10,864 bases of DNA from Actinomycetes bacterium (GCA_023389545.1 JAEWEI010000245.1:1-10864); one strand, 5' to 3'. Shown: positions 1 to 6,738, counted from the first letter of the stretch. The notes: generated by a model from the letters alone, not told the origin. Numbers and translations: made by a program.

Positions 1-630
1 GGCGCCGGCAAGACCACGCTGGTGAACCTGCTCATGCGGTTCTACGAGGTGGACTCCGGGCGCATCACCCTCGACGGCGTGGACACCGCCGCCATGACCA
101 GGGACGACCTGCGCTCGCAGATCGGCATGGTGCTGCAGGACACGTGGCTGATCAGCGGCTCCATCGCGGAGAACATCGCCTACGCCGCCGACGAGATCAC
201 CCGCGAGCACCTCATCGAGGCCGCGCGGACCACGCACGTCGACCACTTTGTGCGGACCCTCGCCGAGGGTTACGACACGGTGATCGACGACGAGGGGTCG
301 AACGTCAGCGCGGGGGAGAAGCAGCTGCTCACCATCGCCCGCGCGTTCGTCGCCGACCCCGCGATCCTGGTGCTCGACGAGGCGACGTCCTCGGTGGACA
401 CCCGCACCGAGGTGCTCGTGCAGCAGGCGATGAACGCGCTGCGCGCGGGGCGGACGTCCTTCGTCATCGCGCACCGGCTGTCCACGATCCGCGACGCGGA
501 CGTCATCCTCGTCATGGAGCACGGGTCGATCGTCGAGCAAGGCACCCATGAGGAGCTGCTCGCGGCCGACGGCGCCTACGCGCGGCTGTACGCGTCGCAG
601 TTCGCGGACGCGGCCACGGCGCTCGACTAG
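1..630 (+). CDS. ABC exporter, C-terminal ATPase domain (5' end outside window)
   Basis: The reading frame is open from base 1 and ends at TAG 628-630, so only the last 209 residues are seen. The visible part is an ATP-binding cassette. It starts inside Walker A (GAGKTT), followed by a Q-loop ([18 protein letters not shown] at visible residue 46), a signature at about 103-108, Walker B with catalytic glutamate ([13 protein letters not shown] at about 127) and the H-loop ([13 protein letters not shown] at about 158). The signature reads SAGEKQ instead of the usual SGGQ(R/Q), a variant found in many bacterial multidrug or lipid exporters. The order and the SGSIAENI segment are those of type IV exporters (MsbA/LmrA-like) with fused membrane and ATPase domains. 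The membrane domain must lie upstream of the window. Such proteins act as dimers and export lipophilic compounds; the substrate cannot be told. A partner half-transporter may lie upstream. Confidence 0.93.
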   Translation, partial: GAGKTTLVNLLMRFYEVDSGRITLDGVDTAAMTRDDLRSQIGMVLQDTWLISGSIAENIAYAADEITREHLIEAARTTHVDHFVRTLAEGYDTVIDDEGSNVSAGEKQLLTIARAFVADPAILVLDEATSSVDTRTEVLVQQAMNALRAGRTSFVIAHRLSTIRDADVILVMEHGSIVEQGTHEELLAADGAYARLYASQFADAATALD

Positions 631-636
631 CCCGGA

Positions 637-686
637 GCGACCAGGCCGACGCGCCCCGGTCCGGACGGTGGTCCGGGCCTGGTCGC
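637..686. terminator. Nested inverted repeat after the ABC gene, possible terminator
   Basis: GCGACCAGGCC (637-647) pairs perfectly with GGCCTGGTCGC (676-686). Inside the loop is a second hairpin, CCGGAC (661-666), loop GGTG, GTCCGG (671-676). The whole element fills the gap between the ABC stop and the methyltransferase start. No T-run follows, so intrinsic termination is unproven. The strong GC stem fits the U-tract-poor terminators proposed for actinobacteria. It could also be a 5' leader structure of the next gene. Confidence 0.45.
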
Positions 687-696
687 CGGGCGCGGG

Positions 697-1557
697 ATGA
701 TGGTCGACGTGCCAGCGCCCGAGATCATCCCCCTCACCGACCCCGCCGACGAGCGCCTCGCCGACTACGTCTCGCTGACCGACGTCGCCCTGCGCTCCAA
801 GCACGAGCCCGCGAAGGGCCTGTACATCGCGGAGAGCTCCACGGTGCTGCGCCGCGCGATCGACGCCGGGCACCGGCCCCGGTCGGTGCTGGTGTCACCG
901 CGCTGGCTGCCCGACCTGGAGGAGATGCTCGCCGGCCTGCCCGACGATGGCATGCGCGTGCCCGTCTACGTCGCCGAGCCCGACGTGCTCGAGGCCATCA
1001 CCGGCTTCCACGTGCACCGCGGGGCGCTCGCGGCGATGCGCCGGCCTGTGCTGCCGTCCGTGGAGGACGTGCTGCGCGGGGCGCGCGGCGGCACCGGGGC
1101 TCGGCGGGTGGCCGTGCTCGAGGACATCGTGGACCACACCAACGTCGGCGCCGCGTTCCGTTCGGCCGCGGCGCTGGGTGTCGACGCGGTGCTGGTCACG
1201 CCGCGCTGCGCCGACCCGCTCTACCGGCGCTCCGTGCGCGTGTCGATGGGCACCGTGTTCCAGGTGCCGTGGACCCGCATCGACGAGTGGCCCGCCGGGA
1301 TGGAGACGCTGCGCGACGCCGGTTTCGTCACCGCGGCCCTCGCGCTCTCCGACGACTCGATCAGCCTCGACGCGCTCGAGCGCGACCTGCCGGAGCGGCT
1401 CGCGCTGATCCTCGGCGCCGAGGGGCACGGGCTGAAGGCGACGACTGTCGCGGCAGCCGACCTGACGGTGCGCATCCCGATGGCGGGAGGCGTCGACTCG
1501 CTGAACGTCGCCGCAGCGGCGGCCGTCGCGTTCTGGGCCACCCGCGCCACGAACTGA
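697..1557 (+). CDS. SpoU/TrmH-family RNA 2'-O-ribose methyltransferase
   Basis: This 286-residue protein transfers a methyl group from S-adenosylmethionine to a ribose 2'-OH in tRNA or rRNA. The three SPOUT motifs are in order. Motif 1 is DHTNVGAAFRSA (146-157), holding the conserved N and R. Motif 2 is LALILGAEGHG (235-245). Motif 3 is IPMAGGVDSLNVAAA (260-274); motifs 2 and 3 build the trefoil-knot cofactor site. Residues 1-120 resemble the substrate-binding domain of rRNA enzymes (SYVSLTD-like and IAESSTVLRRAIDAGH segments), as in TsnR and RlmB relatives. The exact target nucleotide cannot be read. The start is uncertain: ATG 697, ATG 700 and GTG 709 are in frame and no strong ribosome site separates them. 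ATG 697, preceded by GGGCGCGGG, is used here. Resistance methylation, as in TsnR, is possible but the protein looks like a general actinobacterial family member. Confidence 0.9.
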   Translation: MMVDVPAPEIIPLTDPADERLADYVSLTDVALRSKHEPAKGLYIAESSTVLRRAIDAGHRPRSVLVSPRWLPDLEEMLAGLPDDGMRVPVYVAEPDVLEAITGFHVHRGALAAMRRPVLPSVEDVLRGARGGTGARRVAVLEDIVDHTNVGAAFRSAAALGVDAVLVTPRCADPLYRRSVRVSMGTVFQVPWTRIDEWPAGMETLRDAGFVTAALALSDDSISLDALERDLPERLALILGAEGHGLKATTVAAADLTVRIPMAGGVDSLNVAAAAAVAFWATRATN

Positions 1558-1580
1558 CACCCCGCGGACGTTGAGCGGCC

Positions 1581-1586
1581 TAGGCT
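1581..1586 (+). promoter_or_regulatory. Putative -10 element for a leaderless GNAT mRNA
   Basis: TAGGCT matches the TAnnnT form of actinobacterial -10 boxes and lies 7 bases before the GTG start at 1594. That spacing would put the first transcribed base at or next to the start codon. No ribosome site is present. A CTGACA at 1554-1559 is the nearest -35-like sequence, but the spacer of 21 bases is too long to trust. Confidence 0.4.
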
Positions 1587-1593
1587 CGCGGAC

Positions 1594-2136
1594 GTGACGG
1601 CCATCATCCGGTCCGCCGACGATGCGGACCTACAGGGCCTGCTGGCGCTCTATGGCGAGCTGAACCCTGACGACTCGGCATTGCCTGACGCTCGCGCGCA
1701 GGAGGTGTGGGCGGCGATCCGCGGCCAGCGGGGCCGGACGATCCTGGTCGCCGTCGTCGGCGACGCACTGGCAGGCAGCGCCGACTGCGTGGCCCTGCCG
1801 AACCTCACCCGTGGTGGGCGGTCGATCATGTTCGTGGAGAACGTGATCGTCGCGAGGGAGCACCGTCGGCTCGGCGTCGGGCGGCTGCTGCTGGACGCGG
1901 CCCAGTCGCTCGCAGAGTCGAGCGGCTGCTACAAGATCCAACTCTTGGCGGCTGACAGCCGCGAGGCGCACGACTTCTACGCGGCATGCGGATATCGGCC
2001 GCTGGCGCAGGGATTCCGGCGCTACCTCGACGATCGGACGGCCATCGGCTCGGCTAGCGACGGAGTGTGGACCGAGATCAGCCAGCCTTCCGTTGGCGAT
2101 GCCCTTACGGAAGGATGTGGTGCTAGCCTTCCGTAA
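1594..2136 (+). CDS. GNAT-family N-acetyltransferase
   Basis: This 180-residue protein should move an acetyl group from acetyl-CoA to an amine; its substrate is unknown. Motif A is seen as VENVIVAREHRRLGVGRLLLDAA (about 81-103), with the R-x-x-G-x-G pyrophosphate loop RLGVGR at 92-97. Motif B is AHDFYAACGYRP (125-136). The usual GNAT fold ends near residue 145 (GFRRYLD), so the last 35 residues (DRTAIGS onward to the stop) look like an extra tail. The codons of that tail contain the inverted repeat thought to control the downstream Fic gene, and the TAA stop at 2134-2136 lies inside its right arm. The start is GTG, with no Shine-Dalgarno sequence, close behind a TAGGCT -10 box. The Fic gene begins 21 bases after the stop, so co-transcription is possible. 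The tail may come from fusion of the gene's end to the incoming fic regulatory region. Confidence 0.85.
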   Translation: MTAIIRSADDADLQGLLALYGELNPDDSALPDARAQEVWAAIRGQRGRTILVAVVGDALAGSADCVALPNLTRGGRSIMFVENVIVAREHRRLGVGRLLLDAAQSLAESSGCYKIQLLAADSREAHDFYAACGYRPLAQGFRRYLDDRTAIGSASDGVWTEISQPSVGDALTEGCGASLP

Positions 2137-2140
2137 GGGC
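2101..2140. promoter_or_regulatory. Perfect 14-base inverted repeat before fic, putative operator
   Basis: GCCCTTACGGAAGG (2101-2114) and CCTTCCGTAAGGGC (2127-2140) are exact reverse complements separated by 12 bases. Each arm contains an imperfect 12-base palindrome (CCTTACGGAAGG, 10 of 12 symmetric), so two dimer sites can be imagined. Part of the right arm, AGCCTTCCGT, is also repeated directly at 2084-2093. A TAGCCT at 2124-2129 could serve as a -10 box. The element lies 18 bases before the fic ATG. Binding by the winged helix of the Fic protein is an inference. An RNA hairpin or terminator is the alternative, but no T-run follows. Confidence 0.55.
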
Positions 2141-2157
2141 GCGAGATAGGGAAGGTT

Positions 2158-3363
2158 ATGAGTCGAGAGCTCGTCACCCCTGGGTGGCCGCCACTCGGAG
2201 TCGAGCGTCGCGAGTGGACCTCGCGCATCGACCCCGGGCGACTCGACGTCTGGGAGCGCATCCGGATCGCCCGACCCTACGAGGCGAGCGTCCCGGCGTT
2301 CATCGCGCCCCTCGAGGTGCGGCTGGAGCCCGAGACGGCCGCGATCGTGGCCTCGGCGAGCGCCGAGGTGGTGCGGTTCGACGCCGAGATGGCCGCCATG
2401 CCAGTCCCCATGCCCGCCATCCTGCTGCGCAGCGAGTCAGCGTCCAGCTCCCAGATCGAGCGACTGACGTCCAACGCCCGCAACCTCGCCATCGCCGAGC
2501 TCGACCTGGCGTCACGACAGAACGCCGAGCTCGTCGTCGCCAATGTCCGAGCGATGCAGCGCGCCCTGGATGTGGGGACCGGCATCACGCGACGCTCGAT
2601 CATCGAGACGCATCAGAGGCTGCTCGAGCACTCCGACCCCGAGATCGTCGGCGGGCTGCGGAGCGAGCAGGTGTGGGTGGGGGGCTCGGACGCGAGCCCG
2701 CACGGCGCCGAGTTCGTCCCGCCGCACGCGGATCGGGTGCCGGCGCTCATCGACGACCTCGTCGACTTCGCCGCCCGGGACGACATCCCGGTGCTCGCCC
2801 ACGCGGCGCTCGTCCACGCGCAGTTCGAGACGATCCACCCGTTCCTCGACGGCAATGGCCGCACCGGCCGCGCGATCATGCACACCTTGCTGCGTGGGCG
2901 TGGCCTGACTCGGCACTCCACCGTGCCGGTCTCCTCGGGGCTGCTGCGTGACACGGCCCGGTACTTCCAGGCACTCACCGCCTACCGGGAGGGGCGCCCC
3001 GACGCGATCGTCGTCGAGACGGCGCGCGCAGCGTTCGCCGCCGTGTCGAATGGGCGCCAACTCGCGTCCGAGATGGCCGCGATCCGTGAGATGGCCCGCG
3101 CGAGCCTCGTGGCCCGAGCCGACTCCGCCGCGTGGCCGCTGATCGACCTGCTGATGCGCCAACCGGTGGTCAATGCCGAACGAGTGGCTTGCGAGCTCGG
3201 CGTCACCACACGCACCGCCCGCAACGCCCTGGACCTCTTGGCAGGGGCGGGCGTCGTGACCCTGGCGAGCACCGCGAAGCGGGACCGCATCTGGCAGATC
3301 ACCGCGGTGACGGACGCGATGGACGCCTTCGCGCGGCGGGCTGGTCGTCGGTCGAACGGATAA
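2158..3363 (+). CDS. Fic-domain AMP-transferase, class II-like, with C-terminal winged helix
   Basis: This 401-residue protein has the Fic motif HPFLDGNGRTGR (227-238) intact, including the catalytic histidine, so it is predicted to transfer AMP from ATP to a hydroxyl side chain of a target protein or of itself. The N-terminal region resembles the Fic_N domain. Residues 97-101 (SSQIE) match the class II inhibitory helix (S/T)xxxE(G/N), whose glutamate E101 would block productive ATP binding. The residue after it is R, not G or N. The flap that docks targets is near 172-190 (VWVGGSDASPHGAEFVPPH). Residues about 326-382 (WPLIDLLMRQ to DRIWQIT) form a winged helix, suggesting DNA binding. The start ATG 2158 has GGGAAGG at 2149-2155, and the core AGGGA lies 5 bases away. 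A strong inverted repeat lies just upstream. Targets are unknown; such proteins are often accessory and autoregulated. An unrelated hydrolase converges 12 bases after the stop. Confidence 0.93.
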   Translation: MSRELVTPGWPPLGVERREWTSRIDPGRLDVWERIRIARPYEASVPAFIAPLEVRLEPETAAIVASASAEVVRFDAEMAAMPVPMPAILLRSESASSSQIERLTSNARNLAIAELDLASRQNAELVVANVRAMQRALDVGTGITRRSIIETHQRLLEHSDPEIVGGLRSEQVWVGGSDASPHGAEFVPPHADRVPALIDDLVDFAARDDIPVLAHAALVHAQFETIHPFLDGNGRTGRAIMHTLLRGRGLTRHSTVPVSSGLLRDTARYFQALTAYREGRPDAIVVETARAAFAAVSNGRQLASEMAAIREMARASLVARADSAAWPLIDLLMRQPVVNAERVACELGVTTRTARNALDLLAGAGVVTLASTAKRDRIWQITAVTDAMDAFARRAGRRSNG

Positions 3364-3375
3364 GGCTGCCGCGCG

Positions 3376-4398
3376 TCATGGGTGGTGGCTGAGCGCGCGG
3401 ACGACGGGCCCCGCGACGTCGGGGTCCGCCAGGTAGTCCTCGACGGCATGGGGGGAGGACGGGTTGTTGGTCCGCTCGTCGCGGATGGCCTCGTCCCCAC
3501 CGGTGAACAGGGGGCCGAGCGGGTGGACCAGGGCGATGACGTCGCGGACGTCGTAGGCGTTGACCCAGGCGGGCGCGGTCGGGTCCCACGGCTGGATCAC
3601 CCCGGGGACGGGGCGGTGCTCGGTGCCCGCGCCCGGCCCGCTCAGATGGCGGCGCACCACGCGCAGGCCCAGCGGTGATCCGGTGGAGGCGAACAGTCGG
3701 ACCACCACGCCCGGCGGGAGGCTCTGGCAGGCGTCGTAGGCGACCACGCTGCCCAGGCTGTGGCCGATCACCACCAGGTCGGTGTGGCCGTCGTGCGCCG
3801 CGGCCTCGACCGACCTGTGGACCACGCCCTGCACCAGGGTGCGGATGCCGGGATCGGTCAGGTAGTAGGCCACATCCCGGTAGAACTGCTCGATGACCCA
3901 TGCGGCCAGCCCGGTCTTCACAGCGAGGAACTGGAGTGCCGAGCGGGCGACCTGCAGCCGCAGGAAGTCGGACCACTCGACCTCCGGGTGGACGAGCTGC
4001 TCGGTGCGCCGGATCTCCTGGATCTCGGCCACCGCCGCCACGCCGTCCGCGCCGGTCTGCGGAAGGCGATCCTCGGCCCGGTACCCGGCGCCCTCGGCGG
4101 CGTCGATCAGCATGTGCTGGATCAGCGCGTCCACGTCCAGGCCGCTCGCCAGGTCCGGCGGAGGGCCTCCCGCCGCGTCAAGATCGGCCACCCGCGCCGC
4201 GAGGTCGTTCCCGTAGAACGGGAAGTGGACGGCGTCCACCGGCGGCGGGTCCTCACCAGCGAGGACGGCGCCCTTCGCGAGCCCGGCCAGCCACAGGCGG
4301 GTCAGGGCGGCGACGTGCCGCTCGACGTCCTCTGGCGACCGGCCCATGCCCAGGGGCATCTGCTGGCCGCGTCCGTGCACCAGGAGCAAGGCGGTCAT
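3376..4398 (-). CDS. Alpha/beta hydrolase with GHSLG nucleophile elbow
   Basis: The 340-residue protein begins with an LLLVHGRGQQ strand-loop (4-13), typical of the oxyanion region of alpha/beta hydrolases. It carries the nucleophile elbow IGHSLGSVVAYD (211-222) with catalytic Ser214. A likely acid is D286 (in AYDVRDVIAL) and a likely base H317 (in NNPSSPHAVEDYL). Lipase, esterase or serine-peptidase activity is expected, but the substrate is unknown. There is no signal peptide or clear membrane segment, so it should act in the cytoplasm. The start ATG 4398 is chosen because GGAGG (4409-4405) lies 6 bases upstream and the fold begins at once. The same frame stays open to 4758, but the added 120 residues are arginine-, alanine- and glycine-rich, match no fold and overlap the next gene. 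The gene converges on fic with only 12 bases between the stops. Confidence 0.82.
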   Translation of the reverse strand: MTALLLVHGRGQQMPLGMGRSPEDVERHVAALTRLWLAGLAKGAVLAGEDPPPVDAVHFPFYGNDLAARVADLDAAGGPPPDLASGLDVDALIQHMLIDAAEGAGYRAEDRLPQTGADGVAAVAEIQEIRRTEQLVHPEVEWSDFLRLQVARSALQFLAVKTGLAAWVIEQFYRDVAYYLTDPGIRTLVQGVVHRSVEAAAHDGHTDLVVIGHSLGSVVAYDACQSLPPGVVVRLFASTGSPLGLRVVRRHLSGPGAGTEHRPVPGVIQPWDPTAPAWVNAYDVRDVIALVHPLGPLFTGGDEAIRDERTNNPSSPHAVEDYLADPDVAGPVVRALSHHP

Positions 4399-4645
4399 GG
4401 GCTGCCTCCGATCGTCGGCGTTGCCACGCCCGACGCGTCGCGCCGTCGCCCTTGCATCGTGGCACGGACCCGCCTGCCCGGCGCACCCGAGGTGGCGCAG
4501 ATCCGCAGGATCATGCTTGAGGGCAAGTGGGATGCAAGCGGGATGCGACTGCCATGAGGCGGTTGCGGGGTCGCTGAGGGCGGCGCAAGGTCGAGGTGTG
4601 GCGCCTCCCATCCGGGCGCCGACCGCCCCGGCGACGGAGGCCCTC
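4399..4645. other. Divergent intergenic region, hydrolase and methyltransferase
   Basis: These 247 bases separate the start codons of two divergent genes and must hold both promoters. The two ribosome sites, GGAGG at 4409-4405 (minus) and GGAGG at 4636-4640 (plus), are clear. I see no convincing -10/-35 pair or strong palindrome. CTTGCATC (4451-4458) and GATGCAAG (4531-4538) are inverted copies 72 bases apart, too short to interpret alone. Confidence 0.5.
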
Positions 4646-5839
4646 ATGACACACGACGCGCGTCCACCCGATCCCGCCGGTCTCGACGGCTCGTCGCCCC
4701 CGACCACTCCTGCGGCCTCCCAGCCTGGCGACCTGCTGGCGAGCCTGGGCGCGGGCACGGGCGACGTGGCCGATCGGGTGCTCGCCGCGTTGCTCGGCTC
4801 CCAGGAGCTGCACGCCCTCTACGCGGGCGACCGCCTCGGCTGGTACCGGTCGCTCGCGGAGCACGGCGCGTCCACAGCCCAGCAGCTCGCGCAGCGCACG
4901 GGCACCGACCCCCGGTACGCGCGCGAGTGGCTCGAGCACCAGGCGGCGGCTGGCTACCTGACAGCCACCGCGCCTGACGCTCCCGGCGCCGGCGCCGGCG
5001 TCTCCGCACGCCGGTTCGCCCTCACGCCCGGGGCGCAGGAGGTGCTCACGGACATGGCCTCGCTGGCCTACCTGGCGCCGTTCGGGCGGCTGGCGGCAGC
5101 CTCCTGGCGGGTCATCGACGAGACGGTCGAGGCCTACCGCACCGGGTCAGGCGTCAGCTGGGCCCGGCTGGGATCCGATGCGCGGGAGGCCCAGGCCGCG
5201 CTCAACCGGCCGTTCTTCCTGCGTCAGCTCGCCCAGGAGGTCGTGCCGCAGGTCCCCGCGCTCGCGGCGCTGCTCACCGACGGCGCCCGCGTGGCGGACA
5301 TCGGATGCGGCGAGGGCTGGTCGTCGATCGCGTTCGCGCTCGGATTCCCCGGCGTGCGGGTGGACGGCATCGACCTGGACCAGCCGTCCATCGCGGCAGC
5401 CCACGGCCACGCCCGCGAGGCCGGCGTGGGGGACAGGGTGCGGTTCGTCGAGGCCGACGCCGCCCTCTACGCCGACACCGGCCACGCGGGCGACTACGAC
5501 GTCGTCACCGCCTTCGAGTGCGTGCACGACCTGCGTGACCCAGTGGGTGTGCTGCGCGGCATGCGGGCGCTCGCGGGCCCGCACGGGTACGTGCTCGTGG
5601 TCGATGAGCGCACCGAGCCGGAGTTCAGCGCGCCCGCCAGTGCTGCGGAGCGGCTGTTGTACGGCTACTCGCTCACGGTGTGCCTGCCCGACGCGCTCGC
5701 CGAGGCGCCCAGTGCGGGCACCGGGACCGTCATGCGGCCCGATGTGCTGGCCGGCTACGCGCGCTCGGCGGGGTTCGACGGCATCGAGGTGCTCGACGTG
5801 GAGCACGACACCTTCAGGTTCTACCGGCTGGCGCGATAG
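4646..5839 (+). CDS. SAM-dependent methyltransferase with N-terminal winged helix (Rv2258c-like)
   Basis: This 397-residue protein has a class I methyltransferase fold in its second half. Motif I is VADIGCGEGWSS (216-227), which binds S-adenosylmethionine. The acidic residue that holds the ribose is in GIDLD (241-245). A motif IV-like YDVVTAFECVHDL lies near 284-296, and a strand-turn follows (YVLVVDER, about 315-322). Residues about 40-130 (LAALLGSQELHALY to FALTPGAQEVLTD) form a winged helix like that of Mycobacterium Rv2258c and of O-methyltransferases, where it serves dimerisation and the substrate pocket rather than DNA binding. The first 30 residues are rich in P, S and A and look disordered. 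The start ATG 4646 follows GGAGG (4636-4640) by 5 bases; the frame is open further up to 4346 but without conserved sequence. A small-molecule substrate is likely but cannot be named. A MerR regulator begins 68 bases after the stop. Confidence 0.88.
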   Translation: MTHDARPPDPAGLDGSSPPTTPAASQPGDLLASLGAGTGDVADRVLAALLGSQELHALYAGDRLGWYRSLAEHGASTAQQLAQRTGTDPRYAREWLEHQAAAGYLTATAPDAPGAGAGVSARRFALTPGAQEVLTDMASLAYLAPFGRLAAASWRVIDETVEAYRTGSGVSWARLGSDAREAQAALNRPFFLRQLAQEVVPQVPALAALLTDGARVADIGCGEGWSSIAFALGFPGVRVDGIDLDQPSIAAAHGHAREAGVGDRVRFVEADAALYADTGHAGDYDVVTAFECVHDLRDPVGVLRGMRALAGPHGYVLVVDERTEPEFSAPASAAERLLYGYSLTVCLPDALAEAPSAGTGTVMRPDVLAGYARSAGFDGIEVLDVEHDTFRFYRLAR

Positions 5840-5869
5840 CCCGTCGGCACTCACGCCGCGCGCCGGCGC

Positions 5870-5900
5870 TTGCCCCCGCCCCTGGGGCAGGGGCCATCCT
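5870..5900 (+). promoter_or_regulatory. MerR-type promoter with 19-base spacer and 23-base palindrome
   Basis: A -35 TTGCCC (5870-5875) and a -10 CATCCT (5895-5900) are separated by 19 bases, the overlong spacer typical of promoters switched by MerR-family proteins. The spacer is filled by a palindrome centred on T5883 (5872-5894). Its arms, GCCCCCGCCCC and GGGGCAGGGGC, agree at 10 of 11 pairs. The -10 ends 7 bases before the merR ATG at 5908, so the mRNA is expected to be leaderless or nearly so, with no ribosome site. The gene's own product is the obvious ligand-controlled regulator. Confidence 0.75.
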
Positions 5901-5907
5901 GACGCGC

Positions 5908-6723
5908 ATGACGATGATGACGGCGGGGGAGTTCGCCAAGTGCTCGCGACTCAGCGAGAAGGCACTGCGGCTGTACGCGGTCAACGGCGTGCTGCCGCCC
6001 GCCTCAGTGGACCCGGTCACCGGGGCGCGGCGGTACGGCGAGGCCGAGCTGGACCGGGCGCGGAAGGTCACGGTGCTGCGGGCGCTGGGGCTCGCGCTCG
6101 CGGATGTGGCCGCCGTGTTGGCCGCCGATCGCGCCGACGCGCTCGACGCAGTCGACGCCGCGTGGCGCCGGTCGCAGTCCGACCACCTGGCGCGACGAGT
6201 GCTCGCGCTGCGGGCCCGCGAGCTGCTCACCGGCGACACGCAGCCTGTGACGGGGGTGCGGGAGCGGGACGTGCCCGAGCGGCTCGTCCTGGCGATCACC
6301 CGGCCCGCGACGCTCGACGAGCTCCCCGGCCTGCTCCCCGACCTCGCCCAGCGGCTGCTCAGCCACCTTGGCGAGGCGGGCGCCGACCTCGCTGGCCCGC
6401 TGTTCGTCATCTTCCACGGCCACGTCAGCGACGACTCCGACGGGCCGCTGGAGATGTGCGCGCCCGTCGCCGCGCCACTGGTCCCCGCCGAGGGGATGGC
6501 GCTGCGCGTCGACCCCGGCCACCGCGAGGCCTACGTCCCGCTGACCCAGGAGCAGGCCGCCCAGCCGCAGGTCGTCGCCGCGCACGACACCGTCACGACG
6601 TGGCTGCGCCAGCACGGGTGCTCGCTCGCGGTCGCGGGGCGCGAGGTCTACCTGCCGGCATGGGGGCGCGCCGCGCCCGACGAGGTGGTCGCCGAGGTCG
6701 CCTACCCGATGGTGACGGGCTGA
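5908..6723 (+). CDS. MerR-family regulator with GyrI-like ligand-binding domain
   Basis: This 271-residue regulator has a MerR DNA-binding domain at about 5-72 (TAGEFAKCSRLSEKALRLY, then the wing YGEAELDRARKV), a helical dimerisation segment at about 75-110, and a C-terminal effector domain at about 116-268. The C-terminal part (AITRPATLDEL, GPLFVIFHGHVSD, EMCAPVAAPL, HREAYVPLT, EVYLPAWG) has the layout of GyrI/BmrR-like domains, which bind hydrophobic or cationic compounds. It should bend an overlong promoter and activate it when ligand binds, most simply its own. ATG 5908 is chosen because the MerR domain begins there and the promoter ends right before it; ATG 5914 and 5917 are also in frame. 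The longer open frame from 5680 overlaps the methyltransferase and has no domain content. Whether it also controls the methyltransferase upstream or other genes is unknown. It stops 15 bases before the converging ybaK-like gene. Confidence 0.88.
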   Translation: MTMMTAGEFAKCSRLSEKALRLYAVNGVLPPASVDPVTGARRYGEAELDRARKVTVLRALGLALADVAAVLAADRADALDAVDAAWRRSQSDHLARRVLALRARELLTGDTQPVTGVRERDVPERLVLAITRPATLDELPGLLPDLAQRLLSHLGEAGADLAGPLFVIFHGHVSDDSDGPLEMCAPVAAPLVPAEGMALRVDPGHREAYVPLTQEQAAQPQVVAAHDTVTTWLRQHGCSLAVAGREVYLPAWGRAAPDEVVAEVAYPMVTG

Positions 6724-6738
6724 CGGCGGCGCGGCCGC

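Noticed and set aside
1564..1595. Direct repeat GCGGACGT 24 bases apart before the acetyltransferase
   Set aside because: Short, GC-rich and without other support; it probably arose by chance.
4451..4538. Inverted copies CTTGCATC and GATGCAAG in the divergent gap
   Set aside because: Eight bases at 72-base separation are expected by chance and no other signal supports a regulatory site.
4399..4758. 120-residue N-terminal extension of the hydrolase
   Set aside because: It overlaps the divergent methyltransferase start and both ribosome sites, and the conserved fold begins exactly at ATG 4398 after GGAGG.
5680..5907. 76-residue N-terminal extension of the MerR regulator
   Set aside because: It lies within the methyltransferase gene and across the MerR promoter palindrome; MerR domains start at the N-terminus.
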